Shown here: positions 33,567-44,591 of the stretch, in pieces
How the letters are laid out: every line of letters starts with the position of its first letter
Numbering within the stretch: position 1 is the first letter of the stretch
Assembly (NCBI GenBank): GCA_011503125.2
Contig: WWBZ02000022.1
Span: forward strand, 2,790,001-2,854,000
From: Botryosphaeria dothidea
Taxonomy: Eukaryota; Ascomycota; Dothideomycetes; Botryosphaeriales; Botryosphaeriaceae
Length of the DNA: 64,000 bases
Direction: 5' to 3'
Made by a program: the position numbers and the translations under genes
The notes under the pieces: generated by a model
Seen by the model: only the letters and a program-made list of their open reading frames with translations
What the model was told of the DNA's origin: nothing
The model's database searches: none

Positions 33567-34748
33567 CTATGAATACCCCAAGGGCACTTCGACGCCCCGC
33601 CATCCTGACTCCATATTCTTCCGTTCCCGAACGAAAGTCCTGTAGCCCCAGAGGGAAGTTGTATAATACCCAGAGAACCAGTAGAGAGAGACAGTGGTCA
33701 GTATAAAGTCTAGTGAAAGCTTGGTGCAGTCATCAGCCCAATGGAGCATCTTTTCGCCGAACCTATCAGTCAAAGAGTCAACATGCTTTCAACAACACAA
33801 TCAGACGCTTTGCTCTTACCATGCCAGTAAGCTAACAGGGCTGCTGCCGATAGCCAGCCCTGCTGTTGCTGGCTTCGCCCCCTGAAGCTGTGCGTATGCG
33901 ACGCCTGAAACGCCAAATTCAGCACTTCGCTGAAGTGACTCCACCTCATCCTTGGCATATAGGCCATTCGAAACGTCCGTCTCCACATCAATGCCATCAG
34001 GGGGTGGCATTATAGCCATGTACACGTGTACGAGCCGGCATGCCGGATCAAGTGCTGCCGTCGACGGCCCAACAGCTCCTTCAAGATCCCCACCCTGCAC
34101 TACGCAGCCTCCCCTTTCGGCGGTGAAGCCAAGCAAGTGCATCATCTCGGAAACGAGATCCGCGTTATCCTGCACCGCGAAATCCTTGTCAAGCGGCGGA
34201 GGCGACGAGTATCCGAATCCGATGAGATGCGGCACTATGACATGGTACGGCAGCTCGACCGGTGAGGCATACCGCGCACGAACGTGGCGTAGCATCGGCA
34301 AGAAGTGCACGACGGATCCCGGCCAGCCGTGCAGGAATACGATCGGAATAGCCGACGGCTTCTTGGAGAAGAGGCTGAGACGTGTATGTCTTGCCATCGT
34401 CATCCTGGACGTCGATCGAGCACTGCGGGAAGGAATTCAATTCGGCCTCCCATTTGCGCCTGATTCATTTGAGTTTTGTTCGTGCGGGGTATGTGAGATA
34501 ATGGGGATATTGATCAATCGTAGCTTCCTTACAGCACTTCATCGCATCAACCAGCCAAGCGCGTAGACGCCGAAGTTGGAAGGCGACCGCGAGTTCTCCC
34601 AGGTCGGCTGGGCGATGGAACAGAGCTCGAGGAGCGCTTCCAATTTTGAGATCTCGTCTCTTGCAACGGAAATTTTGAAAGTTGGGAGGTTTACATGAAC
34701 ATCAACTTGGTGAGGCAGAGTAGCAAAAGCACTGTCTGAATTGTTCAT
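33567..34748 (-). pseudogene. epoxide hydrolase (alpha/beta-hydrolase fold) pseudogene
   Basis: Family signatures are clear: N-terminal LPTFKISVARDEISKLEALL, then WEAELNSFPQCSIDVQDDDGKTYT, the oxyanion-side HGWPGS in AIPIVFLHGWPGSVVHFLP, HVIVPHLIGFGYSSPPP, the nucleophile region VVQGGDLEGAV (the usual residue after the Asp is Trp or Ile; here Leu), MPPPDG, and LYWFSGYYTTSLWGYR. The pieces lie in different frames: breaks occur near 34581 (before WLVDAMK), at the intron near 34530, near 34382 (after KTYT) and at the intron near 33835. The frame ends at TAG after VPLGYS, where a Trp codon is expected. Five defects make this a decayed gene rather than one error. It would have detoxified or processed epoxides beside the P450s. 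Confidence 0.75.
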
Positions 34749-35152
34749 CGTTGTCGTTTCGAGAAAAAAAAAAGATATTGAGCTGCTGCACGGGCTAGAG
34801 GTTGATAAATGAGTCATGTCTGGCGGAACAAGGTCACATATCTGGTCTTTTAGATGAACGGACAGTAAAGGTGCAAATTGGGAGATCGCGGTCATAAAAG
34901 TAGGTGGGAAACGCTGGGTATCCAGTAATTTAATGCGGAGTGGCGTGGTCATAGCGCCCCGCCGTAAGGAATAAGGATATACTGTCTATACACTGCCCCT
35001 CTTCTTGACGAGCCAATACTAAGGGACGAATCTCGAGCAGACTTCTACCGGCTAGCCTCACCTTCTCACATCATTTAAGTTTCGCATCTTGACAGTTAGA
35101 CTTCAGACTTGCCATTTGTTAAGCTTAACTTTCAGAATCCTCATGATCGTTT

Positions 35153-36948
35153 ATGCCTACAATGGAATTTCCAATTTCTATTAAAAACTTCTGTGTAGTG
35201 ATTGGTTTTATCGTAAGTCTCCTACCTTCAAACGTTCCCTATTGATCTTAGCTGATTGCCTCAGATCCTGTTGAAGGTTCTTTGGACCGTCACCTACAAC
35301 GTCTTCTTCCATCCTTTAGCGAGATTCCCTGGTCCCAAGTACGCGGCTACGACGAAACTCGTTAAGCACTATAAGGCTGTGACTGGAGGTCAGCACAAAT
35401 GGGTCAAAGAACAACACGACAAATATGGCCCTGTGGTGCGACTTGGGCCCGAAATCATGAGCTACACCAACCCTGAGGCGCAAAAAGATGTTTGTGGTCA
35501 CCGAACGGCCACACACAAGGCCAATCTGAAGGATTTTACGTTCTTTGCAAAAGAAGTGAACGGGGTCCCATCTCTAGTCAGCATCGAGGATCACGAAGAG
35601 CATGGGCGTGTGCGCCGTATCTTCTCGAACGCTTTTTCTGATAAGGCGCTCAAGGAGCAAGAGTCTCTCATTCGGAAGTACGCTGATAAGCTCGTGGATT
35701 CGTTGATGAAGCAGGTGGAAGCCGGCAAGACTCCAGACATGGTCAAGATGTATAACTGCACGACTTTTGATGTCAGACACTCCCTCTGTTCATTTCCATG
35801 ACCAACGGATGCTAACATGAATGAATTCTTTAAGGTAATGGCGGACTTGTGTTTTGGCGAGTCGCTCGGTCTTCTGGACAACTCGGAGTACTCTCCGTGG
35901 GTAGAGGCTATCTTCGGAGGATTCAAGGCAATGCAACTGGCCTATGTCTCCCGCGATTATCCCAGCCTTGCCCCCCTGTTCAATCTCCTTATCCCGCAGT
36001 CTCTCCAAAAGAAGCGGCAAGAACACTTTCAATACTCCATTGATCGTGTCAATAATCGCCTGCACGCCGATACAGATAGACCCGACATTTGGACGCTCGT
36101 TCTCCGTCATCAGGAAAAAGGGAATGGTCTTACCAACGCCCAAATGCACTCAAACTCATCCCTCTTCATGGTTGCAGGTACAGAGACTACGGCCACCCTG
36201 CTCAGCGGGTTGACCGATTTACTACTCAAGAACCCGGACAAGCTCGCAGCATTGACCTCTGAGATACGAAACTCTTTTGGTGCTACGGATGAACTGAAAA
36301 TCAATAATCTTCAGCGCCTGACCTACCTTCAGGCCTGTTTGAATGAAGGATTACGCATGTACCCACCCACGCCCCTTGGTGCGCCCCGTATCGTCCCAGA
36401 GGGTGGGAACATCGTCTGCAACGAATTTCTTCCCGCCGGGGTAGGTTCCCCCAAAGTTGCTTGGGGGTTGACAACAGCCGCTAACCACTGCCTTATAGAC
36501 AAGTGTGTCTGTGAATTATTGGGCTGCCTTCCGTTCCGCCGACAACTTCTACGCGCCTGAGTGCTTCATCCCGGAGCGTTGGCTGCCAGAGCCACCACAG
36601 GAGTTTGTCAATGACAAAAGGGACGTCATGCAGCCTTTCTCTGTTGGCCCCTATGCTTGCCTGGGGAAGAAGTAAGTTCTGCATCCGTTTGTCCAAGAAT
36701 GTGACATGGGAGATACTCGACAGATGTCCACTAGCAAATTTTCTTGAAGACATGAAACTAACAATTGCCACTTCAGTCTCGCCTACCACGAAATGCGGCT
36801 CATTTTGGCCAAAGTCCTCTACAAGTTTGATCTTGTTCCTTATGCCGCATTTGGTGATAGGGCAGGGGAGATTGACTGGGCGGACCACAAGCTGTTTGGG
36901 CTCTGGGAGAAGCCTCCTCTGCCTGTCGAGCTCGTCAAAGTATCTTGA
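35153..36948 (+). CDS. cytochrome P450 monooxygenase 1
   Basis: Five exons (35153-35212, 35265-35771, 35835-36440, 36499-36671, 36777-36948) give 505 residues, normal for a microsomal fungal P450. A membrane anchor (FCVVIGFIILLKVLWTVTY) is followed by the proline hinge FHPLARFPGPK. The I-helix oxygen-activating motif is MVAGTETTAT (Thr near 307), the ExxR pair is NEGLRMYPP (Glu near 360), PERW is in IPERWLPEP, and the heme loop is PFSVGPYACLGK with Cys near 445, so all key residues are present. The sequence style (FFHPLARFPGP, isotrichodermin-hydroxylase-like) suggests secondary or xenobiotic metabolism. It is divergent from the decayed epoxide hydrolase, with 0.4 kb between them. Substrate unknown. 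Confidence 0.92.
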
Positions 36949-37107
36949 AATGCCAGACTTCTGGAAGAGGGATATCTGGGAAAGAATAACAACTTACAAG
37001 CACCTTATCTAAAAGCGCGAGGGTAAATGCGAGCAGGTCTTTGATACATTAGTAATAGAGGTCTTTGGTAAAGTTGATTCCACTCTTGGTATGCTTCGTT
37101 TTGCGAC

Positions 37108-37689
37108 ATGCCTTACATTGACCCAAATGGATCCCTGAATACCCACGCGACAGATTTCTTGTCCGAAGATGATGTCTCGACGATTCTTTCTACCAAACGG
37201 ATAAACGGTCAGTTACTTGGTCATTTCAGTGGTCCAAGCTGCGCCCTCAGAGTTTTCACAGAAGCGTGGCAAAGCCGGGCAAAACTTCATTTCGAGATGA
37301 CGTTGGTCTATCTTGGCTTAGATGCAAGCAATCTTCTGAATCCTCCCTCTGAGCTGGTTGTTCTAGATGAGACATATAAGATCACGAATCGAGGCTTCCA
37401 TCTGGCTTGTTGGCTTGCTGAAGCACACCCATCTAACATCGTCATCTTTTTGGGCCGGACCGGGACCACCTTTCGGAAGGACGGACACAACTGGGCAGCT
37501 GGATTGGTCTTGCTTCCCGAGAAAGATCCTCAGTACGGTCAGAGATTCTACCGCAGAGTTGGTTATTTGTTCTGGGGGTTGAATCCATTCTCCTCTCCGC
37601 AGGAGCGAAAAGGCCTTGATTCATCTGAAAGAAGATGCATTGAAGGACACGAAAGCGTATGGAAACATCTTGATGGCGTCTTTGGATGA
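37108..37689 (+). CDS. protein resembling the C-terminal part of HET-domain proteins
   Basis: One exon, 193 residues from ATG 37108 (MPYIDPNGSLNTHATDFL). The stretch SELVVLDETYKITNRGFHL and the end RFYRRVGYLFW resemble the region after the HET domain in many fungal incompatibility proteins (TYKVTNRG ... RVG). The HET domain itself is absent, and none is seen in the 160 bp before the start. It may be a truncated remnant that still has an open frame, or a small gene of its own. The resemblance is from memory and should be treated as a hint. Confidence 0.5.
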   Translation: MPYIDPNGSLNTHATDFLSEDDVSTILSTKRINGQLLGHFSGPSCALRVFTEAWQSRAKLHFEMTLVYLGLDASNLLNPPSELVVLDETYKITNRGFHLACWLAEAHPSNIVIFLGRTGTTFRKDGHNWAAGLVLLPEKDPQYGQRFYRRVGYLFWGLNPFSSPQERKGLDSSERRCIEGHESVWKHLDGVFG

Positions 37690-38582
37690 TGGCTCTATAG
37701 GTTGGGTCCTGCTATTTGCCGTGGGAATGGTTTATTGCCAACATATGTCACGTAGTCAGGTTGAGTTCTGGTATACCATTCAACGGACTCCGTGTTTTGA
37801 CTGAAGGGCCCTTTTTAAGACAAGAAAATCGCACCGCGGAATGCTGTTCATGAGAGTCTGCGGGCCATTAAACCGATTTCTACGTTCTTGCAGGAACCCC
37901 CTCCAATGACATGGGCCCCTTAACCCCGCTTGGCTCTTCGGCCGAAACCTCCGCATGCAGACATCCGAGGCGCTATCGGATTCTGATCGCCTCCCGCAAT
38001 GCCCTATTGGGAAAGTTCGCTATATAATGATGAGAACACAGTAGGTGCACCAACAGAAGCAAGCTACGGGATTTGCAGACCAGAAATCTATTGAAGGTCA
38101 ACAACAGTGTTGTTATACAAGATACTTGGCTCGACAGGATGGAAAAAGCAAAGTAAATGCCGCTCAGTCTCCACTTTATAGGGTTTCAATGAGATCTCCA
38201 AAGCTCCAGCAATTATCCTGGCTGTTTCGACTGGGGATTCCGGCCTTGCATAGCATTTAGATTAAACTGCATGATCAGCGTGGCCCTGTCTTGCTCCTGT
38301 GTTCTTCTGTCCAGTGCTACTGTCGCAATTCGGTGCGCTTAACCGACAAGCCGAGCAGCATGTGGGGTTGACAGACAATTGCGGGCCCTCAAGCTATCGA
38401 AGAACACGTACGATGGACGGGGAACGAGCTCTCTCTCCGGCCGAGGCCATTTGGAATCTTTGCCACGGTGAGTATAAAACGAGCGCGTGGGGTATGTAAC
38501 AAGGACCGTCATTCGAGACATCAGGGCTCTTGCGCTCTTCTGCTCTAGTTTCCATATCACAGCTCTTCCACATAGATCCACC
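37690..38582. other. spacer and promoter of P450 gene 2
   Basis: No gene supported. A TATA-like GTATAAAA at about 38471 lies 110 bp before the ATG of the second P450. Confidence 0.5.
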
Positions 38583-40621
38583 ATGTTGTTCGAGATTCAG
38601 TCAAGCTTCGGCATCAGCACAGTCGTTTTCATTGCCTTCGTCGGCAGCATCCTCTCGCTGGTTTACTACTGCACGTATCAGCGTGTCCTCTCGCCACTTG
38701 CCAAGTACCCTGGTCCATTTTGGGCAAGTTTGACGGATGTCTGGTTCGCGACACAGCGTTTCCAGCCGCAATTTCACCGCGAACTAATCCGACTGCACGA
38801 AACATATGGACCAATCGTGCGAGTCAAGCCAAATAAATTGTGAGGAGCTCAGATGCAGTCTGATTCGTAATTAGTAGTTAGCGCCTCCTTCTGATACATG
38901 TAATTTTCAGGATGATTGCATCTCCAGAAGCGTTCAAGATCATCTACAGTAAGTATCCACACTTTTTTCCTCTTGTTTTGGATGATACGTCGAGCCATTG
39001 CTGAATGTCCATGCAGGCGCTGGAAAGAAATTCACCAAAGGCGAAGTGTACATACCCCTCAAGGGCAAGCGTCCCTTCGATTTGACTGGAGAGCGCGATG
39101 AGCACGTTCACGGGCAGCAACGCCGCCTTGTCAGCCAAGCATACACCATGGAAACCATGAAGAGCCTGGAACCATACGTCGACACAACCATCAAAGTGCT
39201 CCTGAAGAAGTTCGAAGAGATCAGCGCGGATGGCCAGGCGGTCGACTTCGCGTACCTGATCCAGCTTTTCGCATTCGGTACGTCCGATCCTGCTCTCCCC
39301 CTCCCCCGCCTCCCTTCGACTTGCTCCTTCCCGACCAAGCGCGCCAACACTTCTTACCTTCCCAGACGTCATCGGCGAAGTCACCTTCGCCAAACGCTTC
39401 GGCTACCTCGACGCGCTCTCCGACTTCAACATCTTCCGCACCATCAGTGCAGCCCTCTTCTCCGCCGCCTGGGTCGGCGAGGTCCCCTGGGTCTACAACT
39501 TGCACCAGCGCCTCGCCCCCTACATCGGCAATCGCCTGGCAGTCACGGCGCGCAACGGCTCTCTGCACGACTTCGCCGTGCAGGAGATGACGGCGCGCAA
39601 GGACCGCGCCGGCGCCGCCGATGACCATGATGGTGATATTTTGAGCAAGCTGCTGGTCGCGCAGCGCCAGAAGCCGCAGTTGAGCGAAGTGGATATTGGG
39701 TTTATGTTGACGACGAACGTGGTTGCTGGGAGCGATACGACGAGTGTTTCGTTGTGCGCGATAGTGTATTATCTGCTGACCACACCAAGGGCGCTGGACA
39801 GGCTGATGGGCGAACTGCAGGAGAAGGTGGCGAGTGGAGAGGTTGACGCGGATGGTGTCGTGACGCAGAAGGTGGCAGAGAGTTGGCCGTATTTGCAAGC
39901 GGTGATCCTGGAAGGGATGCGGCTGCATCCGGCACTGGGGAGTATGCTTTCGCGGGTCGTGCCGAAAGAGGGATTGCGCTTTGATGATCACTATGTGCCG
40001 CCAGGGGTGAGTAGTTGTGATTGAACGACAGTGGAGTAACAGATTTGCTGACGCTGAGTATCTTAGTACGAGGTTGGAACCTCCGCTTGGGTCATCCATA
40101 GGAACAGCAGCATCTTCGGAGATGACGTGGAGAGCTTCCGACCAGAGAGATGGCTGGATGAGAAAAGGAAGAGTGAGATGCGTGAGTTTACCCCAGTGAG
40201 CTAAGGATCTGTTCGCGCAGGCTGTACTGAATGTCTGCTTCAGATCGGTATTTCTTTGCCTTTGGTGGCGGCTCGAGGACCTGTATCGGCAAGAGTAAGT
40301 CATAGTCCAGCGGTTGTTGATTTCTACATGAGCTAATTCGCGATTTCAGATATCAGTATGCTTGAAATGAGCAAGGTTTGATCCCTCAGTAGAAGTAAAG
40401 AGATGAAAATCACTGAAAGATGACCAGGTAATTCCGACCATTTTCAAGCACTTCGAGCTTCGGCTGGCACCAGGGAAGGAACGACCTCAAGAAAGATATG
40501 GGTAGGTACACCATTTGAATTGAACGAGCAGAATGCTAATCATTGTAGCCCGCTTATTGGTCTTAAGCCTCTACACGTTGTGGCCCGCAAGCGAACAGAT
40601 CTGGAGGAAAATAGCATGTAG
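38583..40621 (+). CDS. cytochrome P450 monooxygenase 2 (pisatin-demethylase-like)
   Basis: Nine exons (38583-38839, 38911-38948, 39017-39277, 39366-40006, 40067-40181, 40244-40294, 40350-40375, 40428-40501, 40549-40621) all keep phase and give 511 residues. Anchor: STVVFIAFVGSILSLVYYC; hinge YPGP. I-helix VVAGSDTTSV, ExxR LEGMRLHPA, PERW in SFRPERWLDE, heme loop FAFGGGSRTCIGK with Cys 451. One donor is unusual (GTTTGA after EMSK). The many small 3' exons differ from P450 gene 1, so the two are not a recent duplicate. The opening LAKYPGPFWA and YGPIVRVKPNKL resemble pisatin-demethylase-type enzymes, often used for detoxification or secondary metabolism. Substrate unknown. Confidence 0.92.
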
Positions 40622-41317
40622 GCAGCGGAATTGCTTTGCATGGTGAATCGGTATTGATCGATCACTACGAAAGGAAAAGTGTGTCAATCGAATAGCGACC
40701 AATTCAAAGAATACTCACGCCTGTTTTGTCTATTCATCTCTCCAATATGGGTATTGCATAAGCGTTGTCCCATCGATCCAGTATCACTTAGCTCATTTTC
40801 TCTTATCCACAATTGAGATTACCACATCGCTGGGCTAGGTTGCGTGAGACCGTATTGCTTCTGCTCGTGGACCCTCTGATAGTCGTCTCTCAAGAAGTTC
40901 TTCTGACAAGAGGTGCAGCTGTAACGCTAGTTGCTGTGCCCGCATGTGCTGGGGAAAAGTTGAACGGTTGCTGAACTCATGAATGGCCCGAACGCAGATA
41001 AAGGTCACTCATAGCGGTCATGAGGTGTGGCGTGGAGATTGGCCGGCCCGTCCAGTAGGAAAGGCCACGATGAGAGAAGGTGAAGTTGGGACCGACCAGG
41101 CGAGCCTTTCCCCGTCCGCAAGAGACTCGGGGCTCTGCATGGGCCGTGCGCCGGGCCTAAGAAAAATGACGCAGCGGAGCCTCTCCTTCACCGCCCAGGA
41201 GAGCCCAGCGCATCTCTCAGCACGCTCCACCCCTCGAACAAAAAGTTCCCTGTCGGCATCTCCGGAGCCATCCCCCCTCTCCCACGTCCTCCGCAACCTT
41301 CCAATCGCCAACACACC
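40622..41317. other. intergenic stretch, no gene seen
   Basis: Spacer between P450 gene 2 and the type I membrane protein gene; GC rises sharply after 41100, where the promoter and leader of the next gene begin. Confidence 0.5.
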
Positions 41318-42517
41318 ATGCGGTCCACCACCCTCCTCCTCGCCGCCGCCGCCGGCCTGGGCGCGACGCCCCTCGCCTCCGCCCAGTTCTCGCGCCAGCG
41401 CAAGGACATGCTCATCAACCCGCGCGAGCAGCGCCCGCTCGCCGACCTGCCCATCCGCGTCTCGACCGGCGGCCAGGCCGGCTTCCTGCACGTGCAGTTC
41501 CCCATCGAGTGCGCCCGGTGCTTCCCCGCCGACCCGGCCAAGCCCAAGAAGAACCTGCAGGACGGCTTCCTCGAGATCGACTTCCGCATCACGCGCGCGC
41601 TCGGCCTCGACGGCGACGCCGGCGTGCAGGTCAACGGCTTCACCGTGCTGGACGACGCCTTCCCCGTGCGCGCCACCGGCGACGACAACTTCCGGAGCGC
41701 GCTGCGCCTGTTTGTGGACGGCCCGGAGCCGGACGTCGCGCCGAGCGTGGAGGTGGAGGGGGACGTGGCGTTCCACGCGCTTTGGGCGAACGGGACGCAC
41801 GAGGTCAAGGGCGTGTCGTACAACCTGACCAAGGTCGGCGAGGTCGTGCCCGGCGCGCCGACGGGGTTCCGTGTCAGCTACATGCGCGAGCCGCAGAACA
41901 ACATTCTCCGGATCGAGCAGGGCGTCGCCAACATCGAGGGCGAGAAGTATCCGTTTGAGAAGCCGTTGGAGTGGATCCAGGTGGGCAGGGAGGATGGCCA
42001 GACGGAGCATTTTGCGTGGAAGAGGGAGTTGGACTGGTTGAACAAGCCGCATGCACGCGTCTATCCCGGCTGGGATCAGGAGTTTGTGAACTGCAAGACC
42101 ACGGCGTGCAGGGTCAACAAGATGCACACCCAGGTCACCAAGGCGTACGATGAGTGCGTCGAGAGGGTCGAGAGGCCGGACCAGTTTGAGAGCGGTGTCC
42201 TGCCGCCCGGCTGCTACCTGCTCCTGTCCGGCTACTACGCGAAGAAGAACATCATGTGGGTTGGCTGCGCGATTGTCTTCTGCATCTCACAGCTTATGCG
42301 CTGGAACTTGAGCAGGCAACAAAAGAAGACTCAGGAGAAGCAGAAGCAGAAGGATCTGGATGAGCAGATGCTGGAGCAGATGGAGGACGATGCCGTCTCG
42401 TATCTGATGGAGGTTCAAACAAAGGTCGAGGCTGTTGCCGCTACTGCTCCGTCCGCAGATGCGGAAGAAGACGAAAAAGTGAAGTCGAGAAAGGGTTATC
42501 ATGGTGCGGACGAGTAA
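41318..42517 (+). CDS. type I single-pass membrane protein, probably secretory pathway
   Basis: A single exon of 399 residues. A clear signal peptide (RSTTLLLAAAAGLGATPLASA) is followed by a lumenal domain of about 270 residues with a few cysteines (IECARCF, NCKTTACRVN, PPGCYLL) and N-glycosylation sites (NGT, NLT). A membrane span (IMWVGCAIVFCISQLM) near residue 315 is followed by a cytosolic charged coiled coil (SRQQKKTQEKQKQKDLDEQ) and an acidic tail. The layout suggests an ER or Golgi membrane protein. I do not recognise the family. Very high GC in the first half matches strong codon bias, as in a well-expressed conserved gene. Confidence 0.85.
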   Translation: MRSTTLLLAAAAGLGATPLASAQFSRQRKDMLINPREQRPLADLPIRVSTGGQAGFLHVQFPIECARCFPADPAKPKKNLQDGFLEIDFRITRALGLDGDAGVQVNGFTVLDDAFPVRATGDDNFRSALRLFVDGPEPDVAPSVEVEGDVAFHALWANGTHEVKGVSYNLTKVGEVVPGAPTGFRVSYMREPQNNILRIEQGVANIEGEKYPFEKPLEWIQVGREDGQTEHFAWKRELDWLNKPHARVYPGWDQEFVNCKTTACRVNKMHTQVTKAYDECVERVERPDQFESGVLPPGCYLLLSGYYAKKNIMWVGCAIVFCISQLMRWNLSRQQKKTQEKQKQKDLDEQMLEQMEDDAVSYLMEVQTKVEAVAATAPSADAEEDEKVKSRKGYHGADE

Positions 42518-42878
42518 AATGTTCACGTCAGGTAAACGAAAAGCAATGTACTTATGGGTTCTGTAACGGGTACTCTGTACGGAAATAGAGGCATTCTCAT
42601 GTATTGGTTTTGTAAGTCTAGGGCTTAGATTTCGTCTAATAGACTAATAACGCTCAGGTTCAACTTGGGCTTTCTGTTCAGCGTTACGGCAACTTGTGAT
42701 TTCCCGAGGACGATGGACGACGCATTTTGTCCATTCCCGGTTTCCGTGCTATGAGCAACACTCTTTATCCATGCAATTTTCATGACCACCGGCGCCTTGT
42801 TCTCTAGAAAATCTCCCCCACTCCACTCTCAATCCACCCCACCCCCATTCGTATTCAACGCGGCCCCCACCAACCAAA

Positions 42879-43409
42879 TCAGCTGCCTAGAATCCTCCTC
42901 TTCTCCAACCAGTACCCCACCCCCACCATCGCCAACAACACCGCGTCCAGCTTCGCCTGCAACAGCGAATCCTGCACCGCATCCTCGCGCCCCGGAATGG
43001 GATCGAACCCCGCGCTGCCCGGATACGCGTACCCGGACGCCTGCGTGATCCAGTACAGGCCGTCCAGCAGGACGACGGTCCGCAGGTTCTGCAGCTCGGC
43101 CTCCCTCCTCGCGGACGGGCTGGCGGCGGTCTTGGCGGGCGCGTAGATGTACCACAGCGCGGCGAGGCCGAGCAGCGCGCCCATGGACATGGTCTGGCCG
43201 TTGTGGAACTTGGCGTGCGCGGTCCAGGTCGGGTTGTAGATGTGAGTTTCGTTCCAGTCGGCGAGGAAGCAGCCGGTCGAGGTGACGATGGCGACGAGCG
43301 TGAGGAGGGTTTGGCCAAAAGTTGGGAGCGACATTTTGTTTGAGCTGTCGGATTCGTCCCAAGAGACCGGGTCGGTGTCGGTGGAGGTGATGGAGTTGAT
43401 AAATTTCAT
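42879..43409 (-). CDS. small four-TM membrane protein (DUF6640-like)
   Basis: A single exon of 176 residues from ATG 43409. Four hydrophobic segments: TLLTLVAIVTSTGCFLADW, MSMGALLGLAALWYIYA, TVVLLDGLYWITQASGYAY and AVLLAMVGVGYWLEK. The signature DWNETHIYNPTWTAHAKFHN with GQTMS is shared by a family of small fungal membrane proteins that I recall as DUF6640; that label is from memory. Function unknown. The frame is open upstream of the ATG, but the extension is Lys- and His-rich leader-like sequence. Convergent with the membrane protein gene at 41318-42517. Confidence 0.75.
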   Translation of the reverse strand: MKFINSITSTDTDPVSWDESDSSNKMSLPTFGQTLLTLVAIVTSTGCFLADWNETHIYNPTWTAHAKFHNGQTMSMGALLGLAALWYIYAPAKTAASPSARREAELQNLRTVVLLDGLYWITQASGYAYPGSAGFDPIPGREDAVQDSLLQAKLDAVLLAMVGVGYWLEKRRILGS

Positions 43410-43714
43410 GGGTTCTGATTTTATGTATGAGCGCTGGTTTGGTGTATTGGTCTTTTTTTTTTTTTCCGGTGAATTTGTGGTGGCTGATGTTCTGCTGGCA
43501 GGGCTTACTCTTATAAACTGCTTCGTGGTAGCTAAGCGTCAACCAACTCGGCGGATTTGGTCAGACGATTAGACGTCGGCGGACGTTGATTCCGTTTTCG
43601 AATGAAGCTTGGATGCCTGGAGTCTAGTTGGTATACCTTAAGTGGCATTGGCAAGGCTGCGAAGAACAGGCAAGCAGGCAGCAGGCGAGCTGGGTGGCAC
43701 AGAGCGGGGCCTAG

Positions 43715-44125
43715 TCAAGCTGACAGAGCGTTCAGCCTCTCTCTCGGACAAGGATGAGGAGCGGCTGAGTACAACGCAAGGGCCAGAAAGTCCCACAGCT
43801 CCGGGGTCAAAATAGAAGCAGGAATCTTGCCTATGACTCGTAAACCCTCCTTATAGAATCGGCGCCTGAAGATACGAAGAGAGACGGTGTGTTCGCTGTC
43901 GGGGGAGTAGAGGTTCCAGAGTATATGGGGTCGAGCAGCCTGCTTACTAATTAGTTCGACTAGGGCTGCGCATCGGCCTTCCCCGCTCCGAACTCCGTCA
44001 ATGCTTGGCGAGACAGGGTCCAAATGTGGGTTTATCCCGCTATGCTTAACGAGAAAAGATCGAATTGACGACTTGTCCTTGCAGTCGAGTGAAAGGCGAG
44101 CTTTCGTATGCTTACGTTGTCTCAA
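43715..44125 (-). pseudogene. possible gene fragment, unclear start
   Basis: An open frame with protein-like composition (SIRSFLVKHSGINPHLD, LVELISKQAARPHILWNL, GKIPASILTPELWDFLALAL) but no ATG. An exon just upstream (MWTPVDLAERIETT, donor GTAAGC at about 44115) and an acceptor CTGCAAG look natural, yet they do not join in phase. Either a decayed gene or a wrong reading. Followed by no recognised domain. Confidence 0.3.
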
Positions 44126-44591
44126 TGCGTTCGGCTAGATCGACCGGGGTCCACATGCAGACGTCAGCCGGCACTTCCGCGGTGCAGAAAGACACGCGGG
44201 AATTGGTGCTAACGCTCTTTCGGCCGAGTGCTGAATCACAGGTCAATGCACTGATGCAGAGAAAATAATGGCTGTTTTGTTTCAAACATTATTACTGCCG
44301 TTTGGCTCCCACAATCTGGACAGCCAATGGTATCATACAATCCTATTCCTCCAGTCCTTCTTGACAGGACGAAGGGTGTTGTTCTAGAGAGGTGTGGTCA
44401 TCATCAGTCCCATACATCTGTCCTTCAGCGCTGCAAACCACGCTGCTCCCATTCCCAATCCATCCGACATGAGCTCAATCTTTGTCTGAGAATGAAGCTG
44501 CCGCCCAAACGCCTGACTAGTGCCAAAATCTTGCATTATAAGAGTGCTCTAGATGTGTGAAGTGAAATTTCCTCGAAGCTCCTGCATCGCC
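44126..44591. other. intergenic stretch
   Basis: No gene supported; holds the 3' end of DGK1 at the right and perhaps a lost first exon of the fragment at 43715-44125. Confidence 0.45.

Noticed and set aside
41018..42127. Minus-strand frame of 369 codons
   Set aside because: Antisense of the signal-peptide membrane protein; GC-rich third positions keep it open.
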